From Bacillota bacterium (lineage in GTDB: Bacteria; Bacillota; Sulfobacillia; Sulfobacillales; Sulfobacillaceae): a stretch of 54,050 bases of DNA. This document shows positions 16,350 to 25,463 of this stretch, piece after piece (position 1 is the first letter of the stretch; every line of letters begins with the position of its first letter). The notes beneath the pieces were generated by a model, which saw only the letters and a list, made by a program, of their open reading frames with translations, did not search any database and was not told the origin of the DNA. The position numbers and the translations under genes are program-made. The DNA lies in contig JAJZZP010000102.1 in the NCBI GenBank assembly GCA_021797515.1, positions 1-54,050 on the forward strand. Reading direction: 5' to 3'.

Positions 16350-18755
16350 TTATCCGTTTTCGTTTTTTTTGAGAGCCTTGTCTTCCGTCCCGTTCTTTCT
16401 CATCACGTCGGCATATTCCCGTAACCGTGCTGCAACCCGGCCCATTATGGTATCGGACCCACCGTCCGGACTTCCCGCTCTCATTCCGGTTAGAATTTCA
16501 ATTCCTTGATCAATATAATCGACGGCCCAAATATGAAACCTCCCCTCTCGCACCGCATCGTACACTTCATCAGATACCATCAAATTTCTCAGGTTGCGAG
16601 TGGGCACAATAACGCCTTGCTTGCCGGACAAACCCTTAGCTAAGCAGGTACGGTAAAATCCCTCAATTTTGTGGTTCACTCCCCCAATGGGCTGCACGGC
16701 TCCCTTTTGGTCAACCGATCCGGTCACCGCAATCCCTTGGTCAATCCCCACCCCCGCCAGTTCTGACAGCAGAGCATAAAGTTCAGCGCTTGACGCACTA
16801 TCCCCGTCAACTTCATCGTACATTTGCTCAAAGGCAATGCTTGCCGCCATCGTCAGAGGCGATCCCTGCGCAAATCGTCCCGCAAAAAACCCAGCCAAAG
16901 TTAAAACCCCTTTGGTGTGTGTGGTGCCCGACTGTCGAGTTTGACGTTCAATGTTGAGGATGCCCCGTTCCCCGGCCCAGGTCGTAACGGTAATCCGTGA
17001 CGGATGGCCAAAGGGCAAATCCCCTGCACTCATGACCGCCAATCCATTAATTTGTCCCGTAATGCATCCCTCGGTCTCCAACAGCAAAGTGCCGTCCGAA
17101 ACCAGGCGCTGCATGGTTTCCTCAGGACCCGCTGATCGGTATCTTCGTTCCGCCAACGCCTTTTTAACATGAGTTGCCTCAATTTTTAATGCGTTATCAT
17201 TCACGGCCCAAATTTGGGACTCTGCCAATACTCCTAAAACGTCTCCCATCCGGGCGGAAATACGATCTTGGTCTTCGGCGAGAGCTGAGCCAAATTCCGC
17301 CAAAGCGGCCGCCCCGCCATCGGTGAGAGGCAATAGGTGATCGCGTTGTACCACCGCATTTAACAGATTGCGAAACGCCGCCAAGTTTTCCCGAGTCGCT
17401 GGCATGTCCGCCACAAAGTCGGCCTTGACTTTAAATAGCCTTCGAAAATCGTCGTCAACAGCGTAAAGAGCATAATAGATATCAGGAGTGCCAATCAGGA
17501 TGACGGTCACATCGATGGGGATCGGTTCTGGTTGGAACAAGGTCGGATGTAACCAACCGATCGCTTCAGGAGCATTTTCAATCCGGGTCCATCCTTGTTT
17601 TAACATCCGTTTTAGGGCCGGATAGGAAAAGTTCTCTCGTAGCAAGTCGACAGCGGAGAGAATCAAATAGCCCCCGTTAGCCCGAAGCAGACTTCCCGCC
17701 TTAATTCCCTCGATAGTCGCCACCAGCATTCCCTGCACCTGCTGATAGTCAACATGCCCAAAGAGATTAGCATAAGTCGGGTTGGTCTCCACCACCACCG
17801 GAGCTCCTCCGTCTGGTTGGCGTTCTACTAAAACCCGTACCTGATAACGGGCCAGCCACCCCTTATTGCCGACAGCCATGGCCGTCGCTTCCCGATCTTC
17901 GGCGCGCAAGCTATCCAAGTGGGAAAACAAATCCTCCAAAATATCATGAAAATATTGCACAATCAGGGGATGATCACGATATTGTTCCGATAACGGGTCC
18001 AACAAATGTTGAGCCGAGTTTTCCGCTACCTCACGGTCATCTTTGGCCAAGGCTTCTTTGACTTCCCGATCGAGTGCGCGAATTCGCCGCGTTAACGTCT
18101 CAATAGGTTCTTCTAGTTGCTCTTGACGGTCTTGAATTTCTTTACGCGTCCCTTCGGGAAGTTCCGCAAATTCCTGGGGATGATATGGCTGTCCATCAGG
18201 CTTCAAGGGCACCGTCACTAAACCTCCAGTGGGTGCCGTTTGCAATAAGAATCCCAGTTCCCGGGCTTTTTGCATCGTCTCCCCCCATAGAGTCTGCTGC
18301 TCTGCCTGAAATTGACGCAAAAGACCTTGACGATGATGCGCATAAGCGTCCGTGTCAAAGGCCTGCCGTAATTGTTGCCGCGCCGTGGTCACAAATTCAT
18401 CCACGTCGGCCTGAAATTTCCGCGCCATGCCTGCAGTCATCGATAAGCACCGTGGTTGGTCCGGCTTTTGGAAATTAGGGACGTAACACCAATCATCGGG
18501 AGCGGACTTGGTTCTGGCCCATTGTTTTACCCGACCCATAACATAGGTGGTCTTTCCAGTACCTACTGGTCCCACTAAAAACATATGGGCGTCCATTTGC
18601 AAACCAAAATCGATGGCACGCCGGGCTCGTTCTTGACCAACGATGTCATGGATTTCTCCATCGCCCACTATTAATTCCTCTTCTTGAAACGTACGACGAG
18701 TTTTTTGCCATGGTACTTGGGCTGTGATGAATAATTCGTGACTGTCTTGCGTCAT
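16350..18755 (-). CDS. ATP-dependent Lon-family protease (LonB/YcbZ-like)
   Basis: An 801-residue AAA+ protease. It opens with a short N-region and Walker A GPVGTGKTT (Lys68), which binds ATP. A long insertion with charged coiled-coil helices (about 130-240) follows, then the AAA core including a Lon-type segment (GGYLILSAVDLLRENFSYPA). The C-terminal S16 protease domain carries the Ser-Lys dyad Ser653 (DGDSAS) and Lys696 (VNHKIEG), 43 residues apart as in Lon. It lacks the N-terminal LAN domain of classical Lon and matches the AAA_32 plus Lon_C architecture. The start at 18755 is preferred because GGGGGTG lies 6 bases upstream; the GTG at 18770 overlaps that site. It is cytosolic and degrades misfolded or regulatory proteins; targets are unknown. 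Confidence 0.92.
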   Translation of the reverse strand: MTQDSHELFITAQVPWQKTRRTFQEEELIVGDGEIHDIVGQERARRAIDFGLQMDAHMFLVGPVGTGKTTYVMGRVKQWARTKSAPDDWCYVPNFQKPDQPRCLSMTAGMARKFQADVDEFVTTARQQLRQAFDTDAYAHHRQGLLRQFQAEQQTLWGETMQKARELGFLLQTAPTGGLVTVPLKPDGQPYHPQEFAELPEGTRKEIQDRQEQLEEPIETLTRRIRALDREVKEALAKDDREVAENSAQHLLDPLSEQYRDHPLIVQYFHDILEDLFSHLDSLRAEDREATAMAVGNKGWLARYQVRVLVERQPDGGAPVVVETNPTYANLFGHVDYQQVQGMLVATIEGIKAGSLLRANGGYLILSAVDLLRENFSYPALKRMLKQGWTRIENAPEAIGWLHPTLFQPEPIPIDVTVILIGTPDIYYALYAVDDDFRRLFKVKADFVADMPATRENLAAFRNLLNAVVQRDHLLPLTDGGAAALAEFGSALAEDQDRISARMGDVLGVLAESQIWAVNDNALKIEATHVKKALAERRYRSAGPEETMQRLVSDGTLLLETEGCITGQINGLAVMSAGDLPFGHPSRITVTTWAGERGILNIERQTRQSGTTHTKGVLTLAGFFAGRFAQGSPLTMAASIAFEQMYDEVDGDSASSAELYALLSELAGVGIDQGIAVTGSVDQKGAVQPIGGVNHKIEGFYRTCLAKGLSGKQGVIVPTRNLRNLMVSDEVYDAVREGRFHIWAVDYIDQGIEILTGMRAGSPDGGSDTIMGRVAARLREYADVMRKNGTEDKALKKNENG

Positions 18756-19164
18756 GACTAGCACCCCCACAAATCGGTGTGTTGCCCCTCGGAGAAAATG
18801 CTGGTAAGGCGTTCTTTTATTCCGTATAGTACACAGTACTTCGCGTTAGCTCTTAATAATTCCTTCCCTGCAATAGAGAAAATGCTGACAGGTGGCGCAA
18901 GGGTTTATCTTAAAATTTTGGGCATCTGTATTGCATGATTGTTCCCGCACACTTTGACACGATAGCGTGACCGATGCTACATCCATGAGCCGTTTTCATC
19001 CAGCACCGCGGCCACACATACGGCGCACGACGGGTCAAGGATTTCCCGAATCCTTACAGGGTTCTCTGTATAAGGAAAATAGAATCGAGTGGACAGCGAT
19101 AAGGCGAAGTTGATTTAAGATGAATTTTGGAAAATAGGTGATGGCGAACGCCCGCCATTCATGG
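18756..19164. other. Intergenic region upstream of the Lon-like gene
   Basis: About 400 bases without a gene. It contains two exact copies of GAGAAAATGCTG (18792-18803 and 18876-18887), 84 bases apart, which might be operator-like sites of the protease gene. Other parts are AT-rich without clear promoters. Confidence 0.35.
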
Positions 19165-19497
19165 TTATCTCGTTTTAGGCTTTGTTGATCGAAACCAATA
19201 AACGAACGAACAGTGATTGGGTCGACTGTCCCGACAGTTTACGGTCGTAGATGGCACCATTGCCACGAATTTGTTGTGTAAACGGCGTTTTAAATCATAA
19301 ACATTGGACCCAATAGCCCACGCTGCCTGTAATTGTTCTCCTTGAGCCGCCGCGGTAGCCGCCAATAATCCATGAGATGCCGGGCTAATAGTCGCCAGTA
19401 ATGATTCGGCGATCGTTGCATCGACAGCGCGGCTCCTATTGCTGACTTGAACATAATGCCTACGCTCCCTTCCCGAGCGAAGCCGGAAGGGGGTCAA
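19165..19497 (-). pseudogene. Possible fragment of a serine recombinase beside IS605
   Basis: A 110-codon open frame ends inside the left end of the IS605 element. Residues 25-60 (AVDATIAESLLATISPASHG and the following AAAQGEQLQAAW) resemble the Ala/Leu/Glu-rich helical stretch found after the zinc domain of large serine recombinases (V-A-E-A-x-L ... L-x-x-Q-W). The flanking parts do not fit, there is no ribosome site, and the frame may be open by chance. Listed as a doubtful relic. Confidence 0.25.
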
Positions 19498-19943
19498 GCG
19501 GGCGGCGGCTTATGGGCCGCCTTGCGGGGTTTTTCTTTCGTCCCTTGGGCCCCGACATAGCGTTTCACGGTGTCCAAGGATGCCCCTCCGACACTTCCGA
19601 CGTAATACGCGCGGTGCCAAAAGTACGGTTGCCCGTAAAACTTCGCGAGATGATCGGCAAACCGGTTGCGCATGCGACGAGAACTGGCCGACTTGAGATT
19701 ATTGATCAAGGTGGAGAGGTTCAAAGCCGGATGGATGCCGACCAGAAGATGGACATGATCCGCCTCCCCACCCAATTCGATGAGCGTACACCGCCAATCC
19801 GCGAGAATCTCCGCGAAAGCCTCCCGCAAGGCATCGCGAATCTCCGGCGTTAAGGTCTTCCGGCGGTACTTGGTCACAAAGACGATATGCAACCGAAGAG
19901 AGTACACGGCGTGTGAGGCAGACATCATTTCTGTTTCATTCAT
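19494..19943 (-). CDS. tnpA: IS200/IS605 transposase TnpA (HUH, Y1 type)
   Basis: This 149-residue single-strand transposase has the HUH motif His63-Val-His65 (ADHVHLLVGIHP) and the catalytic Tyr129 in DTVKRYVGAQ. The signature KYRRK (near residue 25) and the SVGGASLDTVKRY block are as in active members. Length is normal for the family, with a short Lys/Pro-rich tail. No frameshift or stop is seen, so it could still be active, although its tnpB is broken. It would cut and join hairpin ends at specific short targets as single-stranded DNA. Confidence 0.92.
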   Translation of the reverse strand: MNETEMMSASHAVYSLRLHIVFVTKYRRKTLTPEIRDALREAFAEILADWRCTLIELGGEADHVHLLVGIHPALNLSTLINNLKSASSRRMRNRFADHLAKFYGQPYFWHRAYYVGSVGGASLDTVKRYVGAQGTKEKPRKAAHKPPPA

Positions 19944-19993
19944 AGTAACCTAATGATATAATGGAATACGAACCAACGCAAGAGGGTAAGGGC

Positions 19994-20812
19994 ATGCTGA
20001 ATGGGTATCGGTTTCGTCTGTACCCGAACTAAAGAGCAGGAACAAATCTTACTTCGGTGGATCGGGTGCCAACGGCTGATTTATAACGCCAAGGTGCACG
20101 AGGATCGGTATTTTCGCCGATTTGCTCAGCGTATCGTCGGGACCGCGGGGGAGCCGATCCCTGTCGATCAACAGTATAGCCCATTCATTACGGAACGCAT
20201 GGCCTTTCTCCGGGGCGTGCCGTCCCAGATCTTGCGCAATGGGGCCGTCAAATTCCGTCAGGCATACACCCGCTTCTTTCAGAAGCTCGGGGGTCGTCCC
20301 AAGATCAAGAAGAAGACCGGACGGCAAGCGGTGTGGCTGACCTCAGAATTATTCGAGTTCATTTCGCAGGTCGAGGCGGTAACCGGGGAGACGCAAGCCT
20401 ACCACCTTCATGTCGGGACCGACAAATTTCCGGTGGGCATCATTCCGGATGTAGCGCACCGCCCGCGTATAGTTCGCAGGAATGCGCCCTCTGCACATTC
20501 ATCTCCCCGGACAATCGGTCAACCCAAGCCGAATTTGTCTGCCAACGCTGCGGACACACGGATAACGCGGACCACAATGCCGCCGTGGTTATTGCGAAGC
20601 GCGGTATCACAACACTCCTTTCCGGAACTCCGCTCACGAAGACGCATAAACGGACGCGGATTTTTCGACAGCTAGGGCCGGAGTGGTCTGAAGTCACGCC
20701 TGGGAAGATTAGCGTAAGACGTTCCTCGCCAACGGCGAGGGCGCAGCGGTCAGCGAACCAGGAACTTCCGGGAGTGATCCCGGAAGCCCACGCCTCAACC
20801 CGTCAGGGTTAG
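19994..20812 (+). pseudogene. tnpB: Broken TnpB (RNA-guided nuclease family)
   Basis: The natural start MLNGYRFRLYP at 19994 is followed by a one-base insertion near 20027, after which the frame shifts to the TKEQEQILLRWIGCQRLIYNAK segment. The WED/helical part continues to about 20455. Here the frame shifts again and the sequence jumps to the zinc ribbon: CALC, CQRC with HTDNADHNAAVVIAKRG, which carries the last RuvC Asp. About 130 residues, including the first RuvC Asp and the catalytic Glu, are missing compared with an intact protein of about 400 residues. It therefore cannot be a working nuclease. The right-end hairpin that gives rise to omega RNA is still present downstream. Confidence 0.85.
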
Positions 20813-20938
20813 GCGACGGGAGAGTTCATTCGTCCATAATCAGCACCAACGATGTTGTGAGGGGTTTTCTTAATTGGTTGGATTTATCCAGATATGTTAA
20901 AATCACAGTATTTGACTCAGAAGGCGGGATTTGCCATT

Positions 20939-21694
20939 ATGCCAGAAAACATAGCTGGGCTTCGCAATCAACTGCTGTCCCATCCCATGTACACTTCAAT
21001 CCGAACCTTACCTGCTTTACATGTCTACATGCAGCATCATGTCTTCGCGGTTTGGGACTTCATGAGTCTTTTAAAGCGACTGCAGCATGATCTAACCGGG
21101 TTGTCCATTCCCTGGGTGCCTCACGGTCAACCACACTATGTGCGGTTTATCAATGAAATTGTCCTCGGCGAAGAAAGCGATGAAGATGGTCTTGGGGGCT
21201 ACCTAAGCCATTTTGAACTATATCGGGAAGCCATGGCAGAATGCGGTGCCGATATCGCGCCGATTTCCGCATTCCTAACGAAGATACAGGACGGCATCCG
21301 GCCCTTAGAAGCCTTACACCAAGTGAATGTGCCCGCTAGCGTCTATAATTTTGTGGCGACTTCGCTTGACTTAGCTGAATTTGGCACAACATTCGAAGTG
21401 TCCTCTGCATTCTTTTACGGCCGAGAAGACATTATTCCCGACATGTTTCGCACCATTATTCAGGAACTAAGCTTAAAAGCCAAAATGGACCGCTTTCTCT
21501 ACTATCTCAACCGCCACATCGAAGTGGACAGCAATCAACATGGCCCATGGGCACACCAACTGCTGACCCAACTAATTGGCGACGATCAAGACCGAGCACT
21601 CGCCGCGGAACGCGCCGCAATCCGTGCGCTTAAATCCCGCATCGCGCTATGGGACGGTGTGTGGCAAGAGGTATCCCATAAAATCCCCTCGTAA
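20939..21694 (+). CDS. DUF3050 family protein (haem-oxygenase-like helical fold)
   Basis: A soluble, mostly helical protein of 251 residues from this start. It matches DUF3050: the early segment HPMYTSIRTLPALHVYMQHH and VFAVWDFMSLLKRLQ, then VRFINEIVLGEESDED, and RFLYYLNRHIEVDSNQHGPW near the C-terminus, which carries His/Glu/Asp residues placed like metal ligands of the haem-oxygenase-like diiron proteins. Such an oxygenase role is an inference. The frame is open upstream to 20894, but the ATG at 20939 (MPENIAGLRNQLL) is closer to AAGGCGGG and to the family N-terminus. It lies just after IS605; transcription from the element is possible. Confidence 0.75.
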   Translation: MPENIAGLRNQLLSHPMYTSIRTLPALHVYMQHHVFAVWDFMSLLKRLQHDLTGLSIPWVPHGQPHYVRFINEIVLGEESDEDGLGGYLSHFELYREAMAECGADIAPISAFLTKIQDGIRPLEALHQVNVPASVYNFVATSLDLAEFGTTFEVSSAFFYGREDIIPDMFRTIIQELSLKAKMDRFLYYLNRHIEVDSNQHGPWAHQLLTQLIGDDQDRALAAERAAIRALKSRIALWDGVWQEVSHKIPS

Positions 21695-21734
21695 TTCCCG
21701 AATCCCCTTGTTTAAACAATAAGAACCACGAGAG

Positions 21735-21770
21735 GATAGATGTCAGAGGGGATTTGCTCTGACATCTATC
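21735..21770 (+). terminator. Hairpin after the DUF3050 gene
   Basis: A perfect 14-base stem (GATAGATGTCAGAG and complement) with an 8-base loop. It lacks a T tract, so termination would be imperfect, but the perfect symmetry is notable. Confidence 0.5.
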
Positions 21771-21802
21771 CAATTGGATCATGTAGTCCTTAAGTAAAAG
21801 AT

Positions 21803-22020
21803 GTGGGACGTTCACTGGAGTTTTATTGCAAAATACTAAGAGCAGTTCCGGTGCGATGGCAAGAGTTCCTCAATCGCGAAGCCCCGTTTGCCTCAGCACG
21901 GTCAGGCGTCACCTTAATTGACCTCTTTCCCTCGGAAAACCCGGCTGCCGGTCCAAATTGTCTTTGTATTGAAACCCCTATGAATTGGCGGAGGCACTGC
22001 CGCCTGGTACGAAATCGCAA
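21803..22020 (+). pseudogene. Truncated VOC/glyoxalase-family fragment
   Basis: The frame from 21803 encodes SLEFYCKILRAVPVRWQEFL and continues with SARSGVTLIDLFPSENPAAG and PNCLCIETPM, which fits the first half of a small vicinal-oxygen-chelate domain. The N-terminal strand before SLEFY is missing and the frame is lost after about 22000, where the +1 frame reads ELAEALPPGTK and would continue the fold. The C-terminal half is replaced by the end of the GNAT gene. It is a decayed remnant, not a functional enzyme. Confidence 0.55.
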
Positions 22021-22026
22021 TCCGCT

Positions 22027-22548
22027 TCACACCCGACCCACCCATTGGTCTTTGGTTATCTGATATATCGCGACCTGGTAGCCGCGCCATGCGGTCAGTT
22101 CTCTCCGAGTCATGCCATTTTTCATCGCCACCCGGATCGATGGCAGATTACTCGGATTAACAATCGAAATCAAGTGCGACGCATGCCTTTGGCCAAATCC
22201 CAGGTCTCGGCAGGCCAAAGCAGCCTCAATAGCAAACCCCTGATGCCAAAACTTCCGAATAAGCGCATAGCCAATTTCCCATTCAATGTCATCATGGACC
22301 ACTTGCGGAATAATGCCACACTGTCCATAAAACTCTTCGCTGTCACGCGATTGCACAATCCACATCCCGATCCCGTAGTCCCGGTAATGCCCTTGTGTCC
22401 TTTCTATCCACGACATTACCTCGTCCCGTCCTCGGGTCCTAGGATAATATTGCATCGCGAGGGGATCAGCAAAAATTCGCAGCAGGTTGTCTACGTCGTC
22501 GTAGGCCATTGTTCGCAAACGCAGTCGTTCGGTTTCCAAAATCGTCAC
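22027..22548 (-). CDS. GNAT-family N-acetyltransferase (RimJ/RimL-like)
   Basis: This 173-residue protein begins TILETERLRLRTMAYDD, the typical entry to the RimJ/RimL subgroup. It has the acetyl-CoA-binding pyrophosphate region, diverged, in EIGYALIRKFWHQGFAIEAA and a C-terminal NLPSIRVAMKNGMTRRE block. It starts with GTG about 8 bases after AAAGGGG. The stop of the MaoC gene lies 19 bases upstream, so it may be the last gene of the acyl-CoA operon. The substrate (protein N-terminus, antibiotic or small amine) is unknown. Confidence 0.85.
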   Translation of the reverse strand: MTILETERLRLRTMAYDDVDNLLRIFADPLAMQYYPRTRGRDEVMSWIERTQGHYRDYGIGMWIVQSRDSEEFYGQCGIIPQVVHDDIEWEIGYALIRKFWHQGFAIEAALACRDLGFGQRHASHLISIVNPSNLPSIRVAMKNGMTRRELTAWRGYQVAIYQITKDQWVGRV

Positions 22549-22566
22549 TCAAGTTCCCCTTTGTTA

Positions 22567-23001
22567 TTAAGAACGGCGTTTGATTAACACTGTGCCTTCA
22601 GTCACCATCACCACTACGCCCGCCTGATTTTGGGTTTCAAAATATAGATGCACCGATCCGCGGGGCTGGCTAAGGGAAGCACGGGTGTCGACCACTCTGA
22701 CCGTGGTTTTTAGTGTATCGCCAGGACGAATCGGCGCTCGCCACTCTACCCGTTCCAGCCCTTTTCCCCCTAAAGTTTCCCGGCCAAACCGCCCCGTCTC
22801 TATCCAACGACCCCATACTGCGCTTAATGTATGAAAACCCGACGCAATCACACCCGCAAATGGTCCCTCGGCAGCATAGTCGGAGTCGATGTGAATCGGT
22901 TGCCGATCATACCGGCGGGCAAAATCTTGCATCTCCTCCAGTGTAATGACGAAGGGATCCAAATAAAACTCTTGCCCTTGATAAAACTCCTCAAAATACA
23001 C
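22567..23001 (-). CDS. MaoC-like (R)-hydratase
   Basis: A hot-dog-fold protein of 144 residues. The catalytic Asp/His hydratase-2 loop is present as FARRYDRQPIHIDSDYAAEG near residue 30, and GVIASGFHTLSAVWGR follows. The C-terminal strands end the fold. The start at 23001 is a GTG about 5 bases after GGGGGG; the longer frame overlaps the upstream acyl-CoA dehydrogenase and lacks a ribosome site. It would hydrate an enoyl-CoA to a 3-hydroxyacyl-CoA in the same pathway as the adjacent dehydrogenase and thiolase. Confidence 0.85.
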   Translation of the reverse strand: MYFEEFYQGQEFYLDPFVITLEEMQDFARRYDRQPIHIDSDYAAEGPFAGVIASGFHTLSAVWGRWIETGRFGRETLGGKGLERVEWRAPIRPGDTLKTTVRVVDTRASLSQPRGSVHLYFETQNQAGVVVMVTEGTVLIKRRS

Positions 23002-23012
23002 CGCAGCCCCCC

Positions 23013-24158
23013 CTAGAGCCCGAGGTTTTTGGCAATAATGGTTTTCATAATTTCGTTGGTGCCAGCGTAAATCGACATCACGGCAATATCTCGATAGTGT
23101 CGGGCGATCGAATACTCTTCCATGTAACCGTACCCGCCATGGAGCTGCAAACACTCGCCGATCACCGACTTGGCCGCATCGGTAGACCACCATTTTGCCA
23201 TGGAGACCTCGGTAACAATCTCCTCGCCCTTTATGTGGCGCCCAACCAGTGGGTCCAAAAAGGCTCGAGCCACGTAAGATTGTGTCGTCATCTCGGCCAT
23301 CTTAAATCGGGTATTTTGAAACTTACCAATCGGTTGACCAAAAGCAGTACGCTGTTTAACATACTCTAAGGTTTCTTTAAGCACTTCCTCCATAGCCACT
23401 TGTGCCGCAATTGCCACTAAAATTCTCTCTTGTTGCAGTTTTTCCGTGAGGTAGCGAAATCCTTGGCCTTCTTCTCCCAGCAAATTGGTTACCGGCACTC
23501 GGCAATTTTCAAAAAATAATTCCGCCGTATCTTGACTATGCTGCCCGATCTTGTTTAGCTGCCGACCATGACTGAATCCCGGCGCATCCTCGGGCACCAG
23601 AATCAGACTGATGCCACGATGCGGGGGGTTCGCGTTGGGATCGGTTTTGGCCACAACCACAATGAGGCCCGCTTGAATTCCATTGGTAATAAAGGTTTTT
23701 TGGCCATTTATCAGATATGAGTCCCCGTCTCGGATTGCGGTGGTGCGCACATTGGCCAGATCAGACCCAGTTCCGGGTTCGGTCATAGCAATAGCAGTAA
23801 TCGTTTCACCAGTCACACATTGGGGCAGCCACTGTTGTTTTTGTGTTTCTGTTCCATAACTAACGATATACGGCAACACAATATCGTTGTGCAAGCCAAT
23901 TCCCGCCATGCCCGATCCAATGCGTTCCAGCTCTTCGTTAATCACGACCGAGAACCCGAAATCCACCCCCGCGCCTCCATAACTCTCTGGCACCATGGGC
24001 CCCAAGAAGCCTTGTTCACCCATCAGCCGCCAAAAAGATTTGGGAATCCGCCGCTCCTGTTCCCATTGGTCGAAAAAAGGCGCCGCGTGCTTTTCCAAAA
24101 AAGCCCGCAATGAACGCCGAAACATTTCATGCTCTTCCGTCAGATATGGGTGATCCAT
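23013..24158 (-). CDS. Long-chain-type acyl-CoA dehydrogenase
   Basis: A flavoprotein of 381 residues oxidising acyl-CoA to enoyl-CoA with electron-transfer flavoprotein. FAD/substrate motifs are present: TAIAMTEPGTGSDLANVRTT (about 121-140) and NGQKTFITNGIQAG. The catalytic base is probably Glu244 in KLQQERILVAI, placed as in LCAD/isovaleryl-CoA dehydrogenases. The MCAD-type position is Ala in IYAGTNEIMK, which also places it in the LCAD/IVD group. The start at 24158 follows GGGGAGGG by 6 bases. It lies between the thiolase and MaoC genes, all closely spaced on minus, so they form a beta-oxidation-like operon. Confidence 0.92.
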   Translation of the reverse strand: MDHPYLTEEHEMFRRSLRAFLEKHAAPFFDQWEQERRIPKSFWRLMGEQGFLGPMVPESYGGAGVDFGFSVVINEELERIGSGMAGIGLHNDIVLPYIVSYGTETQKQQWLPQCVTGETITAIAMTEPGTGSDLANVRTTAIRDGDSYLINGQKTFITNGIQAGLIVVVAKTDPNANPPHRGISLILVPEDAPGFSHGRQLNKIGQHSQDTAELFFENCRVPVTNLLGEEGQGFRYLTEKLQQERILVAIAAQVAMEEVLKETLEYVKQRTAFGQPIGKFQNTRFKMAEMTTQSYVARAFLDPLVGRHIKGEEIVTEVSMAKWWSTDAAKSVIGECLQLHGGYGYMEEYSIARHYRDIAVMSIYAGTNEIMKTIIAKNLGL

Positions 24159-24175
24159 TGTTTTCCCTCCCCATA

Positions 24176-25363
24176 TTAATGTGCGATGCGTTCGATAATG
24201 GTGGCGTTGGCCATACCCCCACCCTCGCAAATGGCAATCAGTCCATAACGGCCTCCCCGTGCTTCCAGCGCATTCAACAGGGTCGCAGTGATTCGGGTCC
24301 CTGTGGCTCCTAACGGATGGCCCAGTGCAATGGCTCCGCCATGTACGTTCACTTTGTCCCAAGAAGCACCAATTTCTTTTTGCCACGCTAACACCACTGA
24401 GGCAAATGCTTCATTGACCTCGAACAGATCAATGTCAGCTACGGTGAGCCCCGCCCGATCTAAGGCTTTTTTGGTGGCTGGAATCGGTCCCTTGAGCATG
24501 GTTATGGGATCTACCCCCACCACAGCAAAAGAGACGAATCGAGCTCTAGGTGTCAGGCCGAGCCGTTCCGCGACTTCTTTACGCATGATCAGAGCAGCAC
24601 TAGCACCATCTGTAATTTGACTGGCGTTACCTGCTGTAACCAATTCCAAGTCAGGAAAAGCCGGACGAAGCGACGTCATTTTCTCCAAATTGGCGTCGGG
24701 GCGGATACCCTCATCTTCGGTGAATATTCGCGTCTTCCCAGAATCCGGCCCAGTCGGCACTTCAACCGGGAGAATTTCCTTGGCGAAAAGTCCTTGGGCG
24801 CGGGCTGCAGCGGCCAATTGGTGGCTTCTCAGACCAAATCGGTCCAAATCCTCACGTGTCAATCCCCACTCTTTAGCGATCATTTCCGCACCCAATGCTT
24901 GATCAAAAAACTCCCGATTCCACCGCTGCAATTGATACCGGTGTTTCAAACTTTCGGTCATAGGATGCCCTTGAATCCCGATCGTACTAAGCATAGGCAC
25001 TCGGGTCATCGACTCCACACCTGCCGCCACGGCAATGTCATAAGCACCCGACATTATTCCCTGAGCTGCAAAATGCAAAGCTTGCAAGCTCGAACCACAC
25101 TGCCGATCGAGACTAACCGCTGGCACTGATTCCGGCAGGCCGGCCGACAGCCAGGCATTTCTTCCTACGTTAGCCCCCTGTTCCCCCACCTGGTCCACAC
25201 AGCCAACGATCACATCATCTACGCTGGCAGGGTCCAAGCTATTTTTACCCACCAGTTGACGCAGAACGCCTCCCAAAAGATCTACCGGGTGAGTTAATGC
25301 CAAACTTCCCTTGCGGCGTCCTAAAGGCGTACGCACCGCATCTACAATTACTGCTTCAAACAT
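24176..25363 (-). CDS. Acetyl-CoA acyltransferase (thiolase)
   Basis: A 395-residue thiolase. The acylated Cys89 is in SLDRQCGSSLQALHFAAQG, the base pair His349 in GGAIALGHPLGATGTR, and Cys379 in LIAICEGGGMANATIIER. All three catalytic residues are conserved. The degradative type (cleaving 3-ketoacyl-CoA) is inferred from neighbours. The start at 25363 follows GGGGAGGAAG; the longer frame extends over this site and is rejected. It is the second gene of a minus-strand acyl-CoA operon, about 100 bases downstream of the CoA-transferase/racemase gene. Confidence 0.93.
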   Translation of the reverse strand: MFEAVIVDAVRTPLGRRKGSLALTHPVDLLGGVLRQLVGKNSLDPASVDDVIVGCVDQVGEQGANVGRNAWLSAGLPESVPAVSLDRQCGSSLQALHFAAQGIMSGAYDIAVAAGVESMTRVPMLSTIGIQGHPMTESLKHRYQLQRWNREFFDQALGAEMIAKEWGLTREDLDRFGLRSHQLAAAARAQGLFAKEILPVEVPTGPDSGKTRIFTEDEGIRPDANLEKMTSLRPAFPDLELVTAGNASQITDGASAALIMRKEVAERLGLTPRARFVSFAVVGVDPITMLKGPIPATKKALDRAGLTVADIDLFEVNEAFASVVLAWQKEIGASWDKVNVHGGAIALGHPLGATGTRITATLLNALEARGGRYGLIAICEGGGMANATIIERIAH

Positions 25364-25463
25364 GGTCTCTTCCTCCCCAACCCATTCAGGTGACCTTACG
25401 CAGCTTCCCACCATCAACGCCAATAATACTTTCCTTAGGTCATTTTATCACAAGACAAATTTC

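Larger units (their letters stand above)
19467..20830. mobile_element. IS200/IS605-family element with divergent tnpA and degenerate tnpB
   Basis: Divergently arranged tnpA (minus) and tnpB (plus) fit the IS605/IS606 layout. A 7-base stem CCCTTCC/GGAAGGG (19467-19491) just after the tnpA stop may be the left-end hairpin. The right end, 20795-20828, contains CAACCCGTCAGGGTTAGGCG and a GAGAGTTCAT-like end, typical of this family. Outer boundaries are estimated from these hairpins and no target duplication is expected. A near-copy of the right end recurs inverted at 48325-48356. Confidence 0.75.

Noticed and set aside
21985-22587. Plus-strand frame of 200 codons opposite the GNAT gene
   Set aside because: Antisense to a clear RimJ/RimL-like acetyltransferase; only its first residues resemble the VOC relic in the shifted frame.
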